Assembly: GCF_964656455.1 (NCBI RefSeq)
Contig: NC_135714.1
Span: 121,091,631-121,155,630, forward strand
DNA from: Halichoerus grypus
Taxonomy: Eukaryota; Chordata; Mammalia; Carnivora; Phocidae
DNA length: 64,000 bases
Reading direction: 5' to 3'
Shown here: positions 32,891 through 43,835 of the stretch, in pieces
Layout: the number at the start of each line of letters is the position of its first letter
How positions within the stretch are numbered: position 1 is the stretch's first letter
The notes under the pieces: generated by a model
Seen by the model: only the letters and a program-made list of their open reading frames with translations
Told to the model about the DNA's origin: nothing
Database searches by the model: none
Translations under genes and position numbers: made by a program

Positions 32891-34794
32891 TAAACAATTG
32901 TTTTAAATTTATTTCTTAAATTACTAATTCAATAATTTAGCACATAATTTTAAATAAAACTTAAAATAATTTTATTTAAATGAATTAAACTTTAATGAAA
33001 TAATGGTTGAGGATTTTTCTTTCACACCTGACTTTTTAGCCTCTCCCTCCCCCCCAACTTCTGAAGTACCACTCAGTATCTCAATGGCCACTTTCTGTCA
33101 GCAGTTCCCAGTAAGGAGGTCAGGCTCCAACCTCACTAGGCCTGTGAAGATAAACCCAAACCAGTGTCCCTCCATCCTTCAGAGTCTTGGTGCTCCTTAG
33201 GGCAGTGATACAAGAACTCAACCTCTGTGATGGTTTTTGAACTTGCTTCTTCCACAGCAAACTTATGGGCATTCCATTTACAGAAATCCAAGGTTAGCAA
33301 AATTTTTGTTGTTCCTCAGGAAATAATAGCAGAGTTTTTCAGTTGTTCAGCCAATGGAAAGGACACAGTCTGCTTTTTCAAAATTTTTATATTGTCTCCA
33401 ATGACTATGTTTTCAGTCTGTTCTCTATTAATTATTACTGGCTCCTCATTTGAATTTTATCTCAGGTTTTTTGAGGTCATATTTTACTTTCTTTAATCAA
33501 GAAAAACATACAAATGTTCCTAAACTGAGCTAGATACTAATTTTTGTGATTTATGAAAAATTACTAAGATACTATCTCCTTTTAGATTTTTATTTTAATG
33601 TGAGGGTTCCCCCCCTAAGATCCACTGTTGCAAATTCAGGGTTTATCTTTGTTCTGACTGAGTGAAGTCATATGGCGACTAGAATTTGAGTTAATTCCAG
33701 TAAGCAAGAAAAGATTACTATATACTCCAATCAGCAATCTGATCCTGTCTTATAGCCCATCCCCACCAAATAACTCCCTTTTCAGCCTTATGCCTTTGGG
33801 TGTGGGATTCTGATTTCCCTGTTACCACTTATAGCATTGGGCTCCAGTGGTGCAAAAACATTTTCCCAAATGATTTCCAAACTCAATCCATCCTTCAGTA
33901 ATTACATTTGTAGATAATGGAAAAGAAACCATTAACGCAGACTGCTTTTAAATCATAATTAATTGCACATGCAAATGTACTGCTAAATTTGGAGGCTCAA
34001 TTAGACAGCTAATTCCATTGAAAATGAAAGTGTGCCCTTAAATTACCGACCATGGGCCCTGGCCCACCTGTGTGCATCCTTGCACTTAAGCAAGTCTCCT
34101 TTCTTGATACAATTGTAGGTATGGAAAGGAAAAAAAGGTACCACCTGCAGAGTGGAAGATGTGGCCAATCATAACTGTCACACAATTTACATCTGTAATA
34201 AAGACGGTCTATTTTAAATCAGATCCTCTGAAGATGAGGCACCCTGGGGATTCCCCCCATGAGTTTTAGGGCTCTCTAAAAACATTTTACTCCTGAAGGA
34301 AATGCTGTGCTTATACAGTAGTTCATTCTTTGAAAATGTAGGAGACATTTTCCCATGGGCCTTTAACCAATTCTTGTTAACATTTTGTATTTGGAAGCTC
34401 TGAGATAAGGAACTAGTAGTGAAATTGGAACATTTAAATCATCATAACCCAAATTATTACTAATAGATAAATTGTCTCATATTTGTATAGCAGTGACAAT
34501 GTAATATTTTAACATATATTTGCTCATCTCATCATCACTCCATGAGATAAGTAGGAAATGTACAATTATCCACATGTTATGAGCTGGAAACTACAATTCA
34601 CAAAAGGATTTGTCCTAGAAAGTCAATAGCAGAAAAGAAACTATTCCATTTTAAAACTCAGTCTGATAGTCTTTCATGAAACCAGCAGTGAGTGTTAAAA
34701 ATATACTTTGCAAAATAAGTGAGCCTAACATCTCAACATATGGAAAATTTTGAGATGATTTTGAAATTAAGTAATAGAACATCTTAAAAGCCAA
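32891..34794. other. Unassigned DNA with a possible conserved patch
   Basis: No repeat family is recognised. The segment 33900-34080 is rich in homeodomain- and octamer-like motifs. Short ORFs at 33003-33200 and 33227-33496 are unsupported. Confidence 0.45.
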
Positions 34795-34800
34795 AGTAGA

Positions 34801-35528
34801 GTGTTAGGCAGAATAATGCACCCCTTCCCCTGGCAGATGCCCATGTCCAATCCCTGAACCTCTGAATATGTTAGGTTACATCAAAAAGGGGAATTAGGCA
34901 GAGCCTGGGTGGCTCAGTCAGTTAAGCATTTGCCTTCAGCTCAGGTCATGATCTTAGGGTCCTGGGATCAAGCCCCACGTCGGGCTCTCTGCTCAGTGGG
35001 GAGTCTGCTTTTCCCTCTCCCTCTGTGCTCTCTCTCTCTCTCTGGCTCTCCCTCTCTCAAAAAAAAAAAAAAAAAAAATCTTTTTTTTTTTTTTAAAGGG
35101 GGAATTAAGCTTGCTAATCAGCTCATCTGAATATAGGACCTTTAAATAGGTCCTGGATTATATGGGCAGCTCCAAAGTAATCACAAGAGTCCTTAAAAGT
35201 GGAAGAGGGAGATGGAGGAAGAGCCAGAGGGCGATTGCCTAGGGGGAAAAGGGCACAAATGGATGCAACATTATTGGTTTTGAAGGTGGAGAAAGGAAGT
35301 TATGAGCCCAGGAATGTGGGCAACCCCTAGGAGCTGGAAAGGCAAGGATGTCAATTCTCCCCTAGAGCCACCATAGAGGAACATAGCCCTGCTGACACCC
35401 CGATGCTAGCCCACTGAGATCTGTGTCAGACTTCTGACCTCCAGAATTGTAAGATGTATATTTGTGTCGTTTTATGCCCCTTAGCTCGGGGCAATTAGTT
35501 ATGGCAGCAAACCAGAAACTAATACAAG
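34801..35528 (+). mobile_element. MLT1-type LTR (MaLR), split by a SINE
   Basis: The sequence runs from GTTAGGCAGAATAATGCACC through ATAGGACCTTTAAATAGGTC, GGAGCTGGAAAGGCAAGGAT, CTGCTGACACCCCGATG and CTTCTGACCTCCAGAATTGT to GCAAACCAGAAACTAATAC. That order fits an MLT1A-like LTR of the ERVL-MaLR group. A Can-SINE interrupts it. No internal genes are attached. Confidence 0.8.
34897..35094 (+). mobile_element. Can-SINE with expanded A and T runs
   Basis: The element lies inside the MLT1 LTR. The flanks AAAGGGGAATTAG (from 34886) and AAAGGGGGAATTAAG (from 35095) are its duplication with one extra G. The tail has 20 A (35059-35078), TC, then 14 T (35081-35094), a self-complementary end unlike the usual AATAAAATCTTT tail. 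Confidence 0.92.
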
Positions 35529-36819
35529 TTTTGTCTAAAATGTACACAGCTGAACTGGAAACAAATGTTTGTAGAAAAAATGAAAGCTGTCTCCTGAATG
35601 TTGTGACTATATCAGGATGATATAACTACACATGGCATTTACCTCTCAATCTGTCTCACTCCATTAGTTCTCAGAGACCATTCCTGACCCTTTCTGGAGA
35701 ATTTACTCACATTTGTTGAAATTGCTGGTTAGAGTAGATTCACAAGTTCTTGCTTTGCAAAGGCAATTGTTTCTGTTTTTCATTTTACCCAAATAAGGCT
35801 TGTCAGGCTCTGTCAGTGGAGGTCCACTGCATGTTGATATAAACTGCTTTGATGGATGACTCTCTAATCTCTCTTTTGGACATCAGACTTGGTGTTTTGA
35901 ATTGATTTCTCACTTATTCTTGAGAGATCCTAAAATATAACATAAAAGTTGTTTGAGGGTATAATAAGTGAGGTGAAAGAGGCTCAGTTTGGTTTTAACT
36001 AGGTTGACTCGCACCTTGAAATTAACCAGGTTGTAACCCACAACCATTGTTAGAGTAAAACTTGGACAATAATAGTTCACTGATTCAAAGACAGGCTTTT
36101 ATATTTTAACATATTAGAAATCAATCTTTATCATAGAACCAATGGCATTTTACCATCCTTCCCAGCCAAGTGGGTGTGCACAACTTGTTCATAATTGTTC
36201 TTATTTGTCATCATTTCCATGAACTTACTGACATGTGCATTGTTCCTACTGCAGGTAAAATGTAATTGGCATCAAAGGAAAAGTTGATATGTAAGCAAAA
36301 ATGCACAAAAATAGTGCAGCAGGGCACAAATTTGCTCTTATCAAATAGTCATTGCTGATGGAATAACTATAATTATACATTTTTTTTTGGTGAAGCAGCA
36401 ACCAAGAATTTAAGAAAAAAATTACTGACATACAGTGAAGCCATATTGTTTTCTTAATGGGATATATGCAAAGGATGGTCTATTAGATTCCAACCAATGT
36501 ATTTGAGGGCAAGAGAAATTAACATGTCTCTTAGAAGAGATGAAAAATTTCAAGACAAGGAGAGGCTAGTGTGACTAATTCATGAATTGTGCAGGACGTT
36601 CGTTAAAGCACTGATTCATAATTCAATCTGCACAATTCTTTCTTTCTGGGTAATACAATCATTGATATCTCAGATTAGGTTAAAACAATAACATATAGAG
36701 AAATGGAGGAACAAGACAAGTGATTTTTTTAAGTGTTGCTCCTACAGCACGACACAGAGGCAATTTAGAATAGAATATGGATATATTTGAAATCGTTATA
36801 GATTAGCTTCTCTTCCTCA
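35529..36819. other. Unassigned non-coding DNA
   Basis: No repeat or gene recognised in 1.3 kb. Short minus-strand ORFs are unsupported. Confidence 0.45.
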
Positions 36820-36935
36820 GCCTTATTACCTAACTAGAACAAGGTAACTTTTCTGAACCTCTATTCTAATGTGTTAGATGAGATAATAATATTTACTTAG
36901 AGTTGTGATTCAAGGGTTAAATTAGCTTTCCATCT
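36820..36935 (-). mobile_element. MIR relic
   Basis: TAACTTTTCTGAACCTCTAT, AGATGAGATAATAATATTTA and AGTTGTGATTCAAGGGTTAA match the reverse MIR consensus. Confidence 0.65.
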
Positions 36936-37099
36936 GCTTCTCTTAGAGTCAAAGGGAACATTTGTAAGTAAGTCGGGTCAGTTATGGGAGAACTTGCAAG
37001 GAATCTGGAGCCTAGAGCTAAGAGTTCCGCTTCTGGCTCTGCCTCTCACAGGGTGACTGTACCCTTGTCAGCTACCTTCTTGGTTCATGTGGCGGTGAA

Positions 37100-37600
37100 C
37101 CTGCAAGATGGTGTCAGGGAGCCCTTGTGTATACCCTCCCTCACTGGACTTTATCTGTGTGACCAATGCTGTGTGGCAAAAGTGATGCTGAGTCACTTTT
37201 GAGATCGGGCTATAAAGACTGTGGTTTCTGTCTTCGGCAGCATGTGTTTGGGGCGAAGCCAGGGTCTATGTCTTGAGAACACCCAGGCAACCTTGTGCAG
37301 AGACCTCCATGGCAAGATCAGATTTGTAGACAATAGCCAGCAGGAAACTGAGGGCTCCAGCTAATAACCACTGTGAGTCTTCTCAGAGGCTGAGCCTGGA
37401 ATCCAGTCAAGGCTTTACAATATAATGCAACCCCAGGTAACTGAAGCCCCGTGAGAGACCCTGAACCAAGATCGACCAGCTAAGCCACTCTGGGATTCCT
37501 GACTCTCAGAAATGATGAGCTAATACTTGTTTGTTGTTTTAATCCAGTAAACTTGATTTTGTTTGTTTGTTTGTTTTTTTACACTAGCAAATGACAAATA
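37100..37600 (+). mobile_element. MLT1-type LTR (MaLR)
   Basis: GGCAAAAGTGATGCTGAGTC, CACTTTTGAGATCGGGCTAT, GTGAGAGACCCTGAACCAAG, AGCTAAGCCACTCTGGGATT and TGTTTGTTGTTTTAATCCAG follow an MLT1C/D-like LTR in order. Its usual AATAAA is decayed. A GTTT run at 37560-37580 sits in the 3' end. Confidence 0.75.
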
Positions 37601-37604
37601 TAAT

Positions 37605-37730
37605 TTCTTATCTTAAAAAAATGGAGGATAATACCTACTTCACAGAGTTTTGGAAAGAATCTCAAAAGAGAGCATGTTGTAAACTATAAAGTATCAATAC
37701 AAATACTAGTTACTATACTTATTTCACATG
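37605..37730 (-). mobile_element. MIR relic
   Basis: AAATGGAGGATAATACCTAC, TTCACAGAGTTTTGGAAAGA and ACAAATACTAGTTACTATAC follow the reverse MIR 3' part. Confidence 0.6.
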
Positions 37731-37774
37731 TTCATTTACCACACTACAGGTAAACTAGGTGCTCTTAGACTTTC

Positions 37775-38330
37775 CCTTAATCTTAAAAAAGCCAGGGATC
37801 CCCAAGATCATGCTCAGGTTTAATGATTTGCTGGAAGGACTTAACAGAGCTCAAGTAGGGGATTATACTCATGGTTACGGCTTCTCACAGTGAAAGGATA
37901 CAGATTAAAATCAGCAGAGGTAGAAGGTTCATAAGGCAGAGTCTGGGAGAGACCAGATGCAAACTTTCAGTCGTCATCTCCCCATGGGGTTATACAAAGA
38001 GCACTTAATATTCCCAGTAACAATATGTAATACGACATACAGAGTATTGTCAATGAGGGAAGCTCACCCAGTCTTGGTGTTCAGCATGGAACACCTGCGT
38101 GGCTGACGTTAGTTACTCTCCAGCTTCTCCAGAGTTCAAACCGGTACATTATGGCCCAAGGCCTCCGTCATATATGACATTGCTGGCACAAACTCTCTGG
38201 CATGGGCCAAGTTCCCAGGCATACAAAGACACTCTGCAGCCGGATATTCCAAGGACTTGGAAGTTATCTTCCAGGAGCTGGGAAAGGCCAGTCCTTTATT
38301 TGGAATGTTCAGGGCTTGGGCTCCCCGAAA
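37775..38330 (-). mobile_element. Old retroviral LTR, class unsettled
   Basis: GATCATGCTCAGGTTTAATG, CTCATGGTTACGGCTTCTCA, GTGAAAGGATACAGATTAAA, ATCAGCAGAGGTAGAAGG and AGGGAAGCTCACCCAGTCTT, then GATATTCCAAGGACTTGG, match a familiar mammalian LTR in reverse. Orientation is inferred from the position where the consensus has a reversed polyadenylation signal. No viral genes are visible. Confidence 0.55.
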
Positions 38331-38684
38331 TTGCTGAGCTATCCCTTTCCTGCATAAGTACGGTTCCATAGATTTATAGGCTTTCCTTTTTTCCTTTATC
38401 TATGAAACATCCTCACCATGTTCTCTGGGCTATTCTTATTTCCAATTACGATGAAGGTATCTTGGGATTTTGCTATTCTCATGCCTTAAGGGGACCTCTG
38501 GGTAGCTCTGGTATGCAATGGAATTATACTGCAAAGAATTCTATCTTCCTCCAGACAACCAATGGAAAATCCCCAGATGTCACAAATGTAACTGTGTGTC
38601 CCAGTAATGCTGGGGTTGCTGGCCTGGTGTCGGTAGCCCAACAGACAAGAAAGAGGCATACTCTAGTGAGAAAATTGCAAGTAT

Positions 38685-38800
38685 CAAAGTCAGGGCTTGG
38701 CGCTCTTGTTTTCTTTTTCCCTTTACTAGCTATATAAACTTCTCTGTGTCTTTCTCAGGGTCCTCATTAATAAAATATAAATAAAAAGGTAGTAATGCTT
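38685..38800 (-). mobile_element. MIR relic
   Basis: CTAGCTATATAAACTTCTCT, CAGGGTCCTCATTAATAAAA and AGGTAGTAATGC follow the reverse MIR consensus. Confidence 0.55.
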
Positions 38801-40559
38801 TCATATATAAGATTACTCATGGTTGCAAATTAAAAAATAAAAAATTGCTAAAAATATATTGGGTTTAGTGTTCTGTGCTATGCTTTTGGCAGGGGAAAAA
38901 AGGTGAATGTTTTAAATATTATTAGAGACTGGAGAAATCTCTATAGATTTCTGAGCCAGACACTGGCATAATTAAAGTGGATATTTGGATGGAGTAATGT
39001 ATAAAATGGACTGAAGGTGGGACAAAGTGAATAAACCAAACTGCTAGGTCAATGTGATCCTTGGTGAGATTTTGCCAGCAAGGAAGAAGGTGGGAATAGA
39101 TTTTGGGTAGGCAACTCTGCATTGCCCCACATAAAAGTTTGTACAGAGGTGGATTACTTCCCACCTTCTGGATTCCTGTTCCACAAGCATAGCCTTTATA
39201 TCATACATTTCAGCCTCGAGCCACAAAAATCCCTTTTATCAACTACACAAAGAACTCAGGGTCATCCCCAGGTTTACATACGGATGTAGAAAGAGATGAA
39301 GCAGAGACTGATGGGTGTAACCCAAATCCAGCCTGAATGAAACATCAGGAGCAGCTGCATGGCTCATGTCTGTAGGGTGGACCAGCTGCCTCCCTGAGAG
39401 AGGAGTTCAATGTCCACAGTGCAGACTGCCCGTCAGAGGTCCACCTTCCACCATTCGTTCTAGTAGTGTCTCCTTGTCTGGGCAAAAGTGAATTCCTCTG
39501 GTGTTTTGGTTCAAGAGAATTTGAAACAACTGTGGTGGTAGATGAGCGATCACAATATCAGGGGCTTCCGGTTCCTTAAAATGAAGTACGCCATCATCAG
39601 TTGCAAAGGTGCAGCCACTTGGAGCTTCTAGAGATCCCTTGAGTATCGACCTTCAAGACATCCGCTCATCTTCACTGACCATATGCTTCATCTTAAGTGA
39701 CCCCCTTAGCTGCTGAATCACTGCTTCAGACATGGCCATGCTTTCCTCTCTCTCATAATATACCCTCTCTGATACTCTTAATGTTATTAGTAGGCAATCT
39801 TTAAAATTCCAACTGATTAATGCTTGATTTGGGGTACAGCAAAGAAACAGGGTACCAAGATGAATAGACTCTACTCCCTCTCATCTCAGCAGAGTACAAC
39901 TTCAAGAAATAAATGACAAAGCTAAAGCACCACAGCTATACAAAAAAAGCTCTGGATTTTGGAGAAGGAAGAAAATACTTGACAGAAAGATAGTTTCGGG
40001 TCTTGATTAGAGTGAGCATATGTCATGGTTTGCTTGGGTCATAATCTATTTACAACTATTGCCTTGGAGTGATCATTAAAACACCTCTTTTACCCTAAAA
40101 AGTATCCTGGGTTGGTTATAAATTATATGGTGGACCCTAAGCTTAACTGGTAGGTGGCCCATGTGGTCATCCTCAGAGAATCGAAAAGCAGATGGAGAAC
40201 TCTGAAGAGAAGCATAAGTGTGTAATTTAGAAGTCTCCTGAATGCCCCAGGAAGGGGAATGGCCAAGCGCGGTCAATACTGTAGAAAAAGCAAGAATTCT
40301 GATGGAGAAGACACAATTAAATAGAGTCATTTGGAGGTCACTGGTAACTTCCAGGGAGCAGCTTCTGAGCATTTTTGAGCCAGAGGTTGCAATTTCAGTA
40401 GAAAGGGAAGTGGGTGGTTCTGCACTGCCCACCTACACTTTAGAAAAATGTGTTAGTATAAGCAAAGGAGGAGACTAAAAAATGGGGCAAGTAACTGAGT
40501 GAATTGATCCTAAAAAAAGGGAAGAGGAAATACAGAAGTCTCTTAAAATATGAAAAAAA
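38801..40559. other. Unassigned non-coding DNA
   Basis: No repeat is securely recognised. A minus-strand stretch around 39390-39660 stays open for roughly 78 codons but lacks an ATG start and is preceded and followed by stops, so it is no gene. It could be an old endogenous-retrovirus or pseudogene scrap. ORFs at 40076-40432 and 40242-40478 overlap on opposite strands and are not convincing. Confidence 0.4.
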
Positions 40560-40907
40560 TGCTTAACATAAATAGGTAATTAAAATTAGGACTGTGTTGC
40601 AATATAATTTTTTGACCATCGTGTTAGAAATGGTGAGATAAAGAGGCACTCTCTTATCACTGTTGCTAGTGAGTAAATTATTATAATCTGAATGGAAGGT
40701 GGCTTGGCAGTATGTATGAATATATAAAATGCACACTTCATTTGACCTAGAAGTTTCCATGTTCAGAAATCATCTTGCAGACATACTTGCCTAAGTACAA
40801 AATGGCTTTATATGAGGATGTTTGTTATAGAATTACTTATAACATCAAAGTATTGGAAATAACCTAATGTCTTTCAACAGGAAATTGGATAAATGCTAAT
40901 AGAAAAT

Positions 40908-41343
40908 AATGTTGAGTGCTTACTATGAGTTAGACACCATTTTAAGTGTTTTATATGTATTGAGTATGTTATTTCTTCTCAATTAAGCCACGAGGCACAG
41001 ATTACTATTATCTCTCTCTTTTTTTAAAAGATTTATTTATTTATTTGAGAGAGAGAGAGAGCAGGGGGAGAGGCAGAGGGAGAGGGAGAGAGAGAGAATC
41101 TCAAGCCGACTCCATGCTGAGGGTGAAGCCCCACACAGGGCTCAATCCCAGGACCCTGAGATTATGACCTGACACAAAATCAAGAATCCCACTTAACTGA
41201 CTGAGCCACCCTATTATCCTTCTCTTATAGATGAGGAAACTGAGGCACAGGGAGATACATAACTTGCCCAGTGAAATATGGCTAGTAAATGGTTGATCTG
41301 GGATTTGAACTCAGAGTTTAGTCTCATAACCATTGGTATAGAC
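40908..41343 (+). mobile_element. MIR, split by a Can-SINE
   Basis: TTGAGTGCTTACTATGAGTT and TTAGACACCATTTTAAGTG (left) join TTATAGATGAGGAAACTGAG, AACTTGCCCAGTGAAATATG and GATCTGGGATTTGAACTCAG (right). The right part is one of the better-preserved MIR cores in the window. Confidence 0.9.
41013..41210 (-). mobile_element. Can-SINE, 5' end clipped
   Basis: Inserted in the MIR with duplication CTATTATC (41005-41012 and 41211-41218). The head stops at GAGCCACC, about 10 bases short of the usual GGCGCCCC. The body is an older, GAGA-rich type with diverged middle (CACACAGGGCTCAATCCC). Confidence 0.93.
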
Positions 41344-41901
41344 ATGTCTTGTTCTGTAAAACAACAGGGTCTTTATTGTTGCTCTTAAAAAGAATGAGGT
41401 AGACCTATACATACTTATGTGGAATGATGATATCCAAGGCATAGTTTTAAGGGAAAAGAGGATGTTGCAAAACACTGTGTTTAATATACTATCATTTGTG
41501 TGAAAAATGTATTTATGTCTGTCTATGCATAGTTTCCATCTGGAAAACTATGCAAGAAATAGGGATTCTTTCCGAGAAGATAGTTGGTGGCTGCAAGATG
41601 GAGGACAGAGGTAAAAGACTTATGTTTTACTGTGTACTCTTTTGTATCTTTTGGATTTTATAGCCTGTGTTTCTATTCTTTCTTCAAATTAATTTTTTAA
41701 AGTAAACAGAAAATAAAGGTGATACAAAAGAAAGAAAATAAAATGTAGGGAATAATGATAAAATGTAGGAGATAAGTGAAAAAATCTGGGCTGGAAAGAG
41801 GTAAGAAGGCTTGGATGGGCGTGTGTAGGAATAGGACATGGGCTTAAAGAAAAGGAACACAATGGCCAGCATGAGGCTTTATGGAAATACTACTACTTTT
41901 T

Positions 41902-42103
41902 ACTTTTTTTTTTTTTTAAGATTTTATTTATTTGAGAGAGAGAGTGAGAGGGAGAGAGTGCAAGCAGGGGGAGGGGCGGAGGGAGAGGAAGAAGCAGACT
42001 CCCTGCTGAGCAGGGAGCCCGATGCAGGGCTTGATCCCAGGACCCTGAGATCATGACCTGAGCCGAAGGCAGACGCTTAACTGACTGAGCCACCCAGGCG
42101 CCC
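41902..42103 (-). mobile_element. Can-SINE, full length, with target duplication
   Basis: The flanks ACTACTTTTT at 41892-41901 and 42107-42116 form a short duplication, though boundaries are blurred by T runs. The head GCCACCCAGGCGCCC is intact. Confidence 0.95.
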
Positions 42104-42119
42104 ACAACTACTTTTTTCT

Positions 42120-43015
42120 TAATTCGGTAAAAGACATATGAGATGAGCTTTACCCTCCTAACAAATGTTTAAGTATACAGTATAGTATTGTTAACTAATG
42201 CACATTTTTGTATAGCAGATTTCTAGAACTTGTTCATCTTGCGTGACTAAAACTCTACACCTGCTTCTATTAGTCAGCTCAGGCTCCCACAACAAATGAC
42301 ATGAGGCAACTGGCTTGAACAACAGACACTTGTTTTCTCACAGTGGTAGAGACTGGAAATCTGAGATTAGGGAATCAGCATCATGGGTTTCTGGTGATTT
42401 CTCTCTCCCTGGCTTTTAGGGGGCAATACCTTACTGTGTGCTCACATGACTTCTTCTCGTGGGAGGGGGCAATGAGAGAGCGAGAACTCTCTGGTGTCTC
42501 TTCTTATAAGGGCACTAATCCCATCACACCAGGGCTCTACTCTATGATTTCATTTAACCTTAATTGCATCCTTAGAGGCCCTATTGATGATACAGTCACA
42601 TAGGGGGTTAGGGCTTCAGTATGTGAATTTGAGAGGGACACAATTCAGTCCATAGCTCCACTGAACATCAGATCTCCATTTCGCACTCCCCTCAGCCCCT
42701 GGAAACCACCGTTCTACTTTTTGCTTGTATGAGTTTGACTATTAGAGGTACTTCATATAAGTGGATTCATGCAGCATTTGTCCTTCTGTGGTTGGTTTAT
42801 TTCACTTAGTATAATGTGCTCATCATCCATGTTGCAGTGTACACCATCTCCTTTTTTAAGACCAAATAATATTCAACAATTTGTGTATACCATGTTTTAT
42901 TTATCCATTGATCTGTCTATGGATGTTTAGGTTATATCCATATCTTGGGTATTGTGAATAATGCCTCAGTGAAAATAAGTGTGCTTTCTCTGGAATTGTG
43001 CATGAACGTTTTCAG
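42120..43015 (-). mobile_element. Old L1 3' end, split by an LTR
   Basis: Left part 42120-42270 (ATGTTTAAGTATACAGTATA, TAGAACTTGTTCATCTTGCG) and right part 42658-43015 (CAGCCCCTGGAAACCACC, TTCATATAAGTGGATTCATG, TTTCACTTAGTATAATGTGC, GGTATTGTGAATAATGCC) make one L1M-type 3' end in reverse. Confidence 0.85.
42271..42657 (-). mobile_element. MLT1-like LTR inserted in L1
   Basis: TTAGTCAGCTCAGGCTCCCA, GGCTTGAACAACAGACACTT, TCTCACAGTGGTAGAGACTG, TTCTTATAAGGGCACTAATC and GAGGGACACAATTCAGTCCA follow a common MaLR-type LTR in reverse. It interrupts the older L1, which gives the relative age. Confidence 0.75.
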
Positions 43016-43835
43016 CATTTTCAGTTTAGAGGGGTTTGCAGATTTTTTTTCAGGACCTCATAATCTCCTCCCTCTGGTGTCTGTCTATAGCACTGCGGTT
43101 ACAGTATTAGAGCATTCTGTATTTGTCTATATATTTACCTTCAATGCAGGTTTTCTGGAGCTGCTACAAGCCGTCCAGCTCCCTTTGGTTCAACAGTGGC
43201 CACCAGGCTCCTGGCGTAGGCTGGGTCCCATTAGTTCTTTGAGTTGTGAGAGACAAAAATTAGCCCCTCAGGCAGTCCCCCAAAAAGCTGTAATATTGGA
43301 CTCATGTTCAACTCTTTCCCTCCCCAGGGAGAAGCTGGGAGTTGGGTTTGTTCTCCTGAAGCTCTGCAGTGAACCGGGGGAGGAGCTACAGTGAGTGAGT
43401 GTGTGTGAGTCCAAACCTTTTGCCTTTGTTTTCCACGGCTCCCAGCCTGAGGCCCTTTCCTGTCAGCGTGTAGATTCAGGCAAGACCAAAACCAGTCCCT
43501 TGGGCAGCCCCCTGAAAGGTCTGCATGTTGGACCTATGTTTCAGTCCTCTGTTTCCTTCCCCATGGAAAAGTTAAGAACTGAGAGTTTTTTTTTCCCAAT
43601 CATGCTGCACTGAACTTGGGGGAACTTTTGGGGGAAAGACTTTGGTAAGTGGGTGCCATGAATTTTCCTACTGGAATCAATGTGGCTTGTTTCTTGCTCA
43701 TGTGGGGTACATGAGCCTCTTGACTATTTTCTGGATTTCTCACAAAGGGAATTGGTCTGTGTATTATTACTGAGTTGGTATCTCTGTGGGAGGGTCTGGG
43801 CCATTCTGCTATCTTGCTGACATCACCCCCAAATA
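43016..43835 (-). mobile_element. Old L1 5' UTR with imperfect tandem units
   Basis: The GC-richer sequence ends at the right with GGGTCTGGGCCATTCTGCT and ATCTTGCTGACATCACCCCC, the reverse of an L1 5' terminus (…GCAAGATGGCAGAAT-like). Two imperfect units about 233 bp apart (AGGCAGTCCCCCAAAAAG near 43270, GGGCAGCCCCCTGAAAGG near 43503) suggest promoter monomers. A 149-aa plus-strand ORF across the junction is antisense and probably chance. Confidence 0.6.

Larger units (their letters stand above)
40560..41700 (+). mobile_element. Old L1 3' end, split by MIR and SINE
   Basis: L1 phrases run up to about 40905 (AAGTACAAAATGGCTTTATA, CTTATAACATCAAAGTATTG, CAGGAAATTGGATAAATGC). They resume at about 41345 (AAAAAGAATGAGGTAGACC, AATATACTATCATTTGTGTG). 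A MIR lies between, itself split by a Can-SINE. Confidence 0.7.

Noticed and set aside
39390..39660. About 78 open codons on the minus strand, possible processed pseudogene
   Set aside because: No start codon, stops on both sides and no family I can name. A retroviral scrap or chance explains it equally well.
40076..40478. 118- and 78-aa ORFs on opposite strands
   Set aside because: They overlap each other, lack recognisable domains and have no supporting context.
42945..43394. 149-aa plus-strand ORF
   Set aside because: It runs antisense across the junction of an L1 3' end and an L1 5' UTR-like segment, with no recognisable domain.
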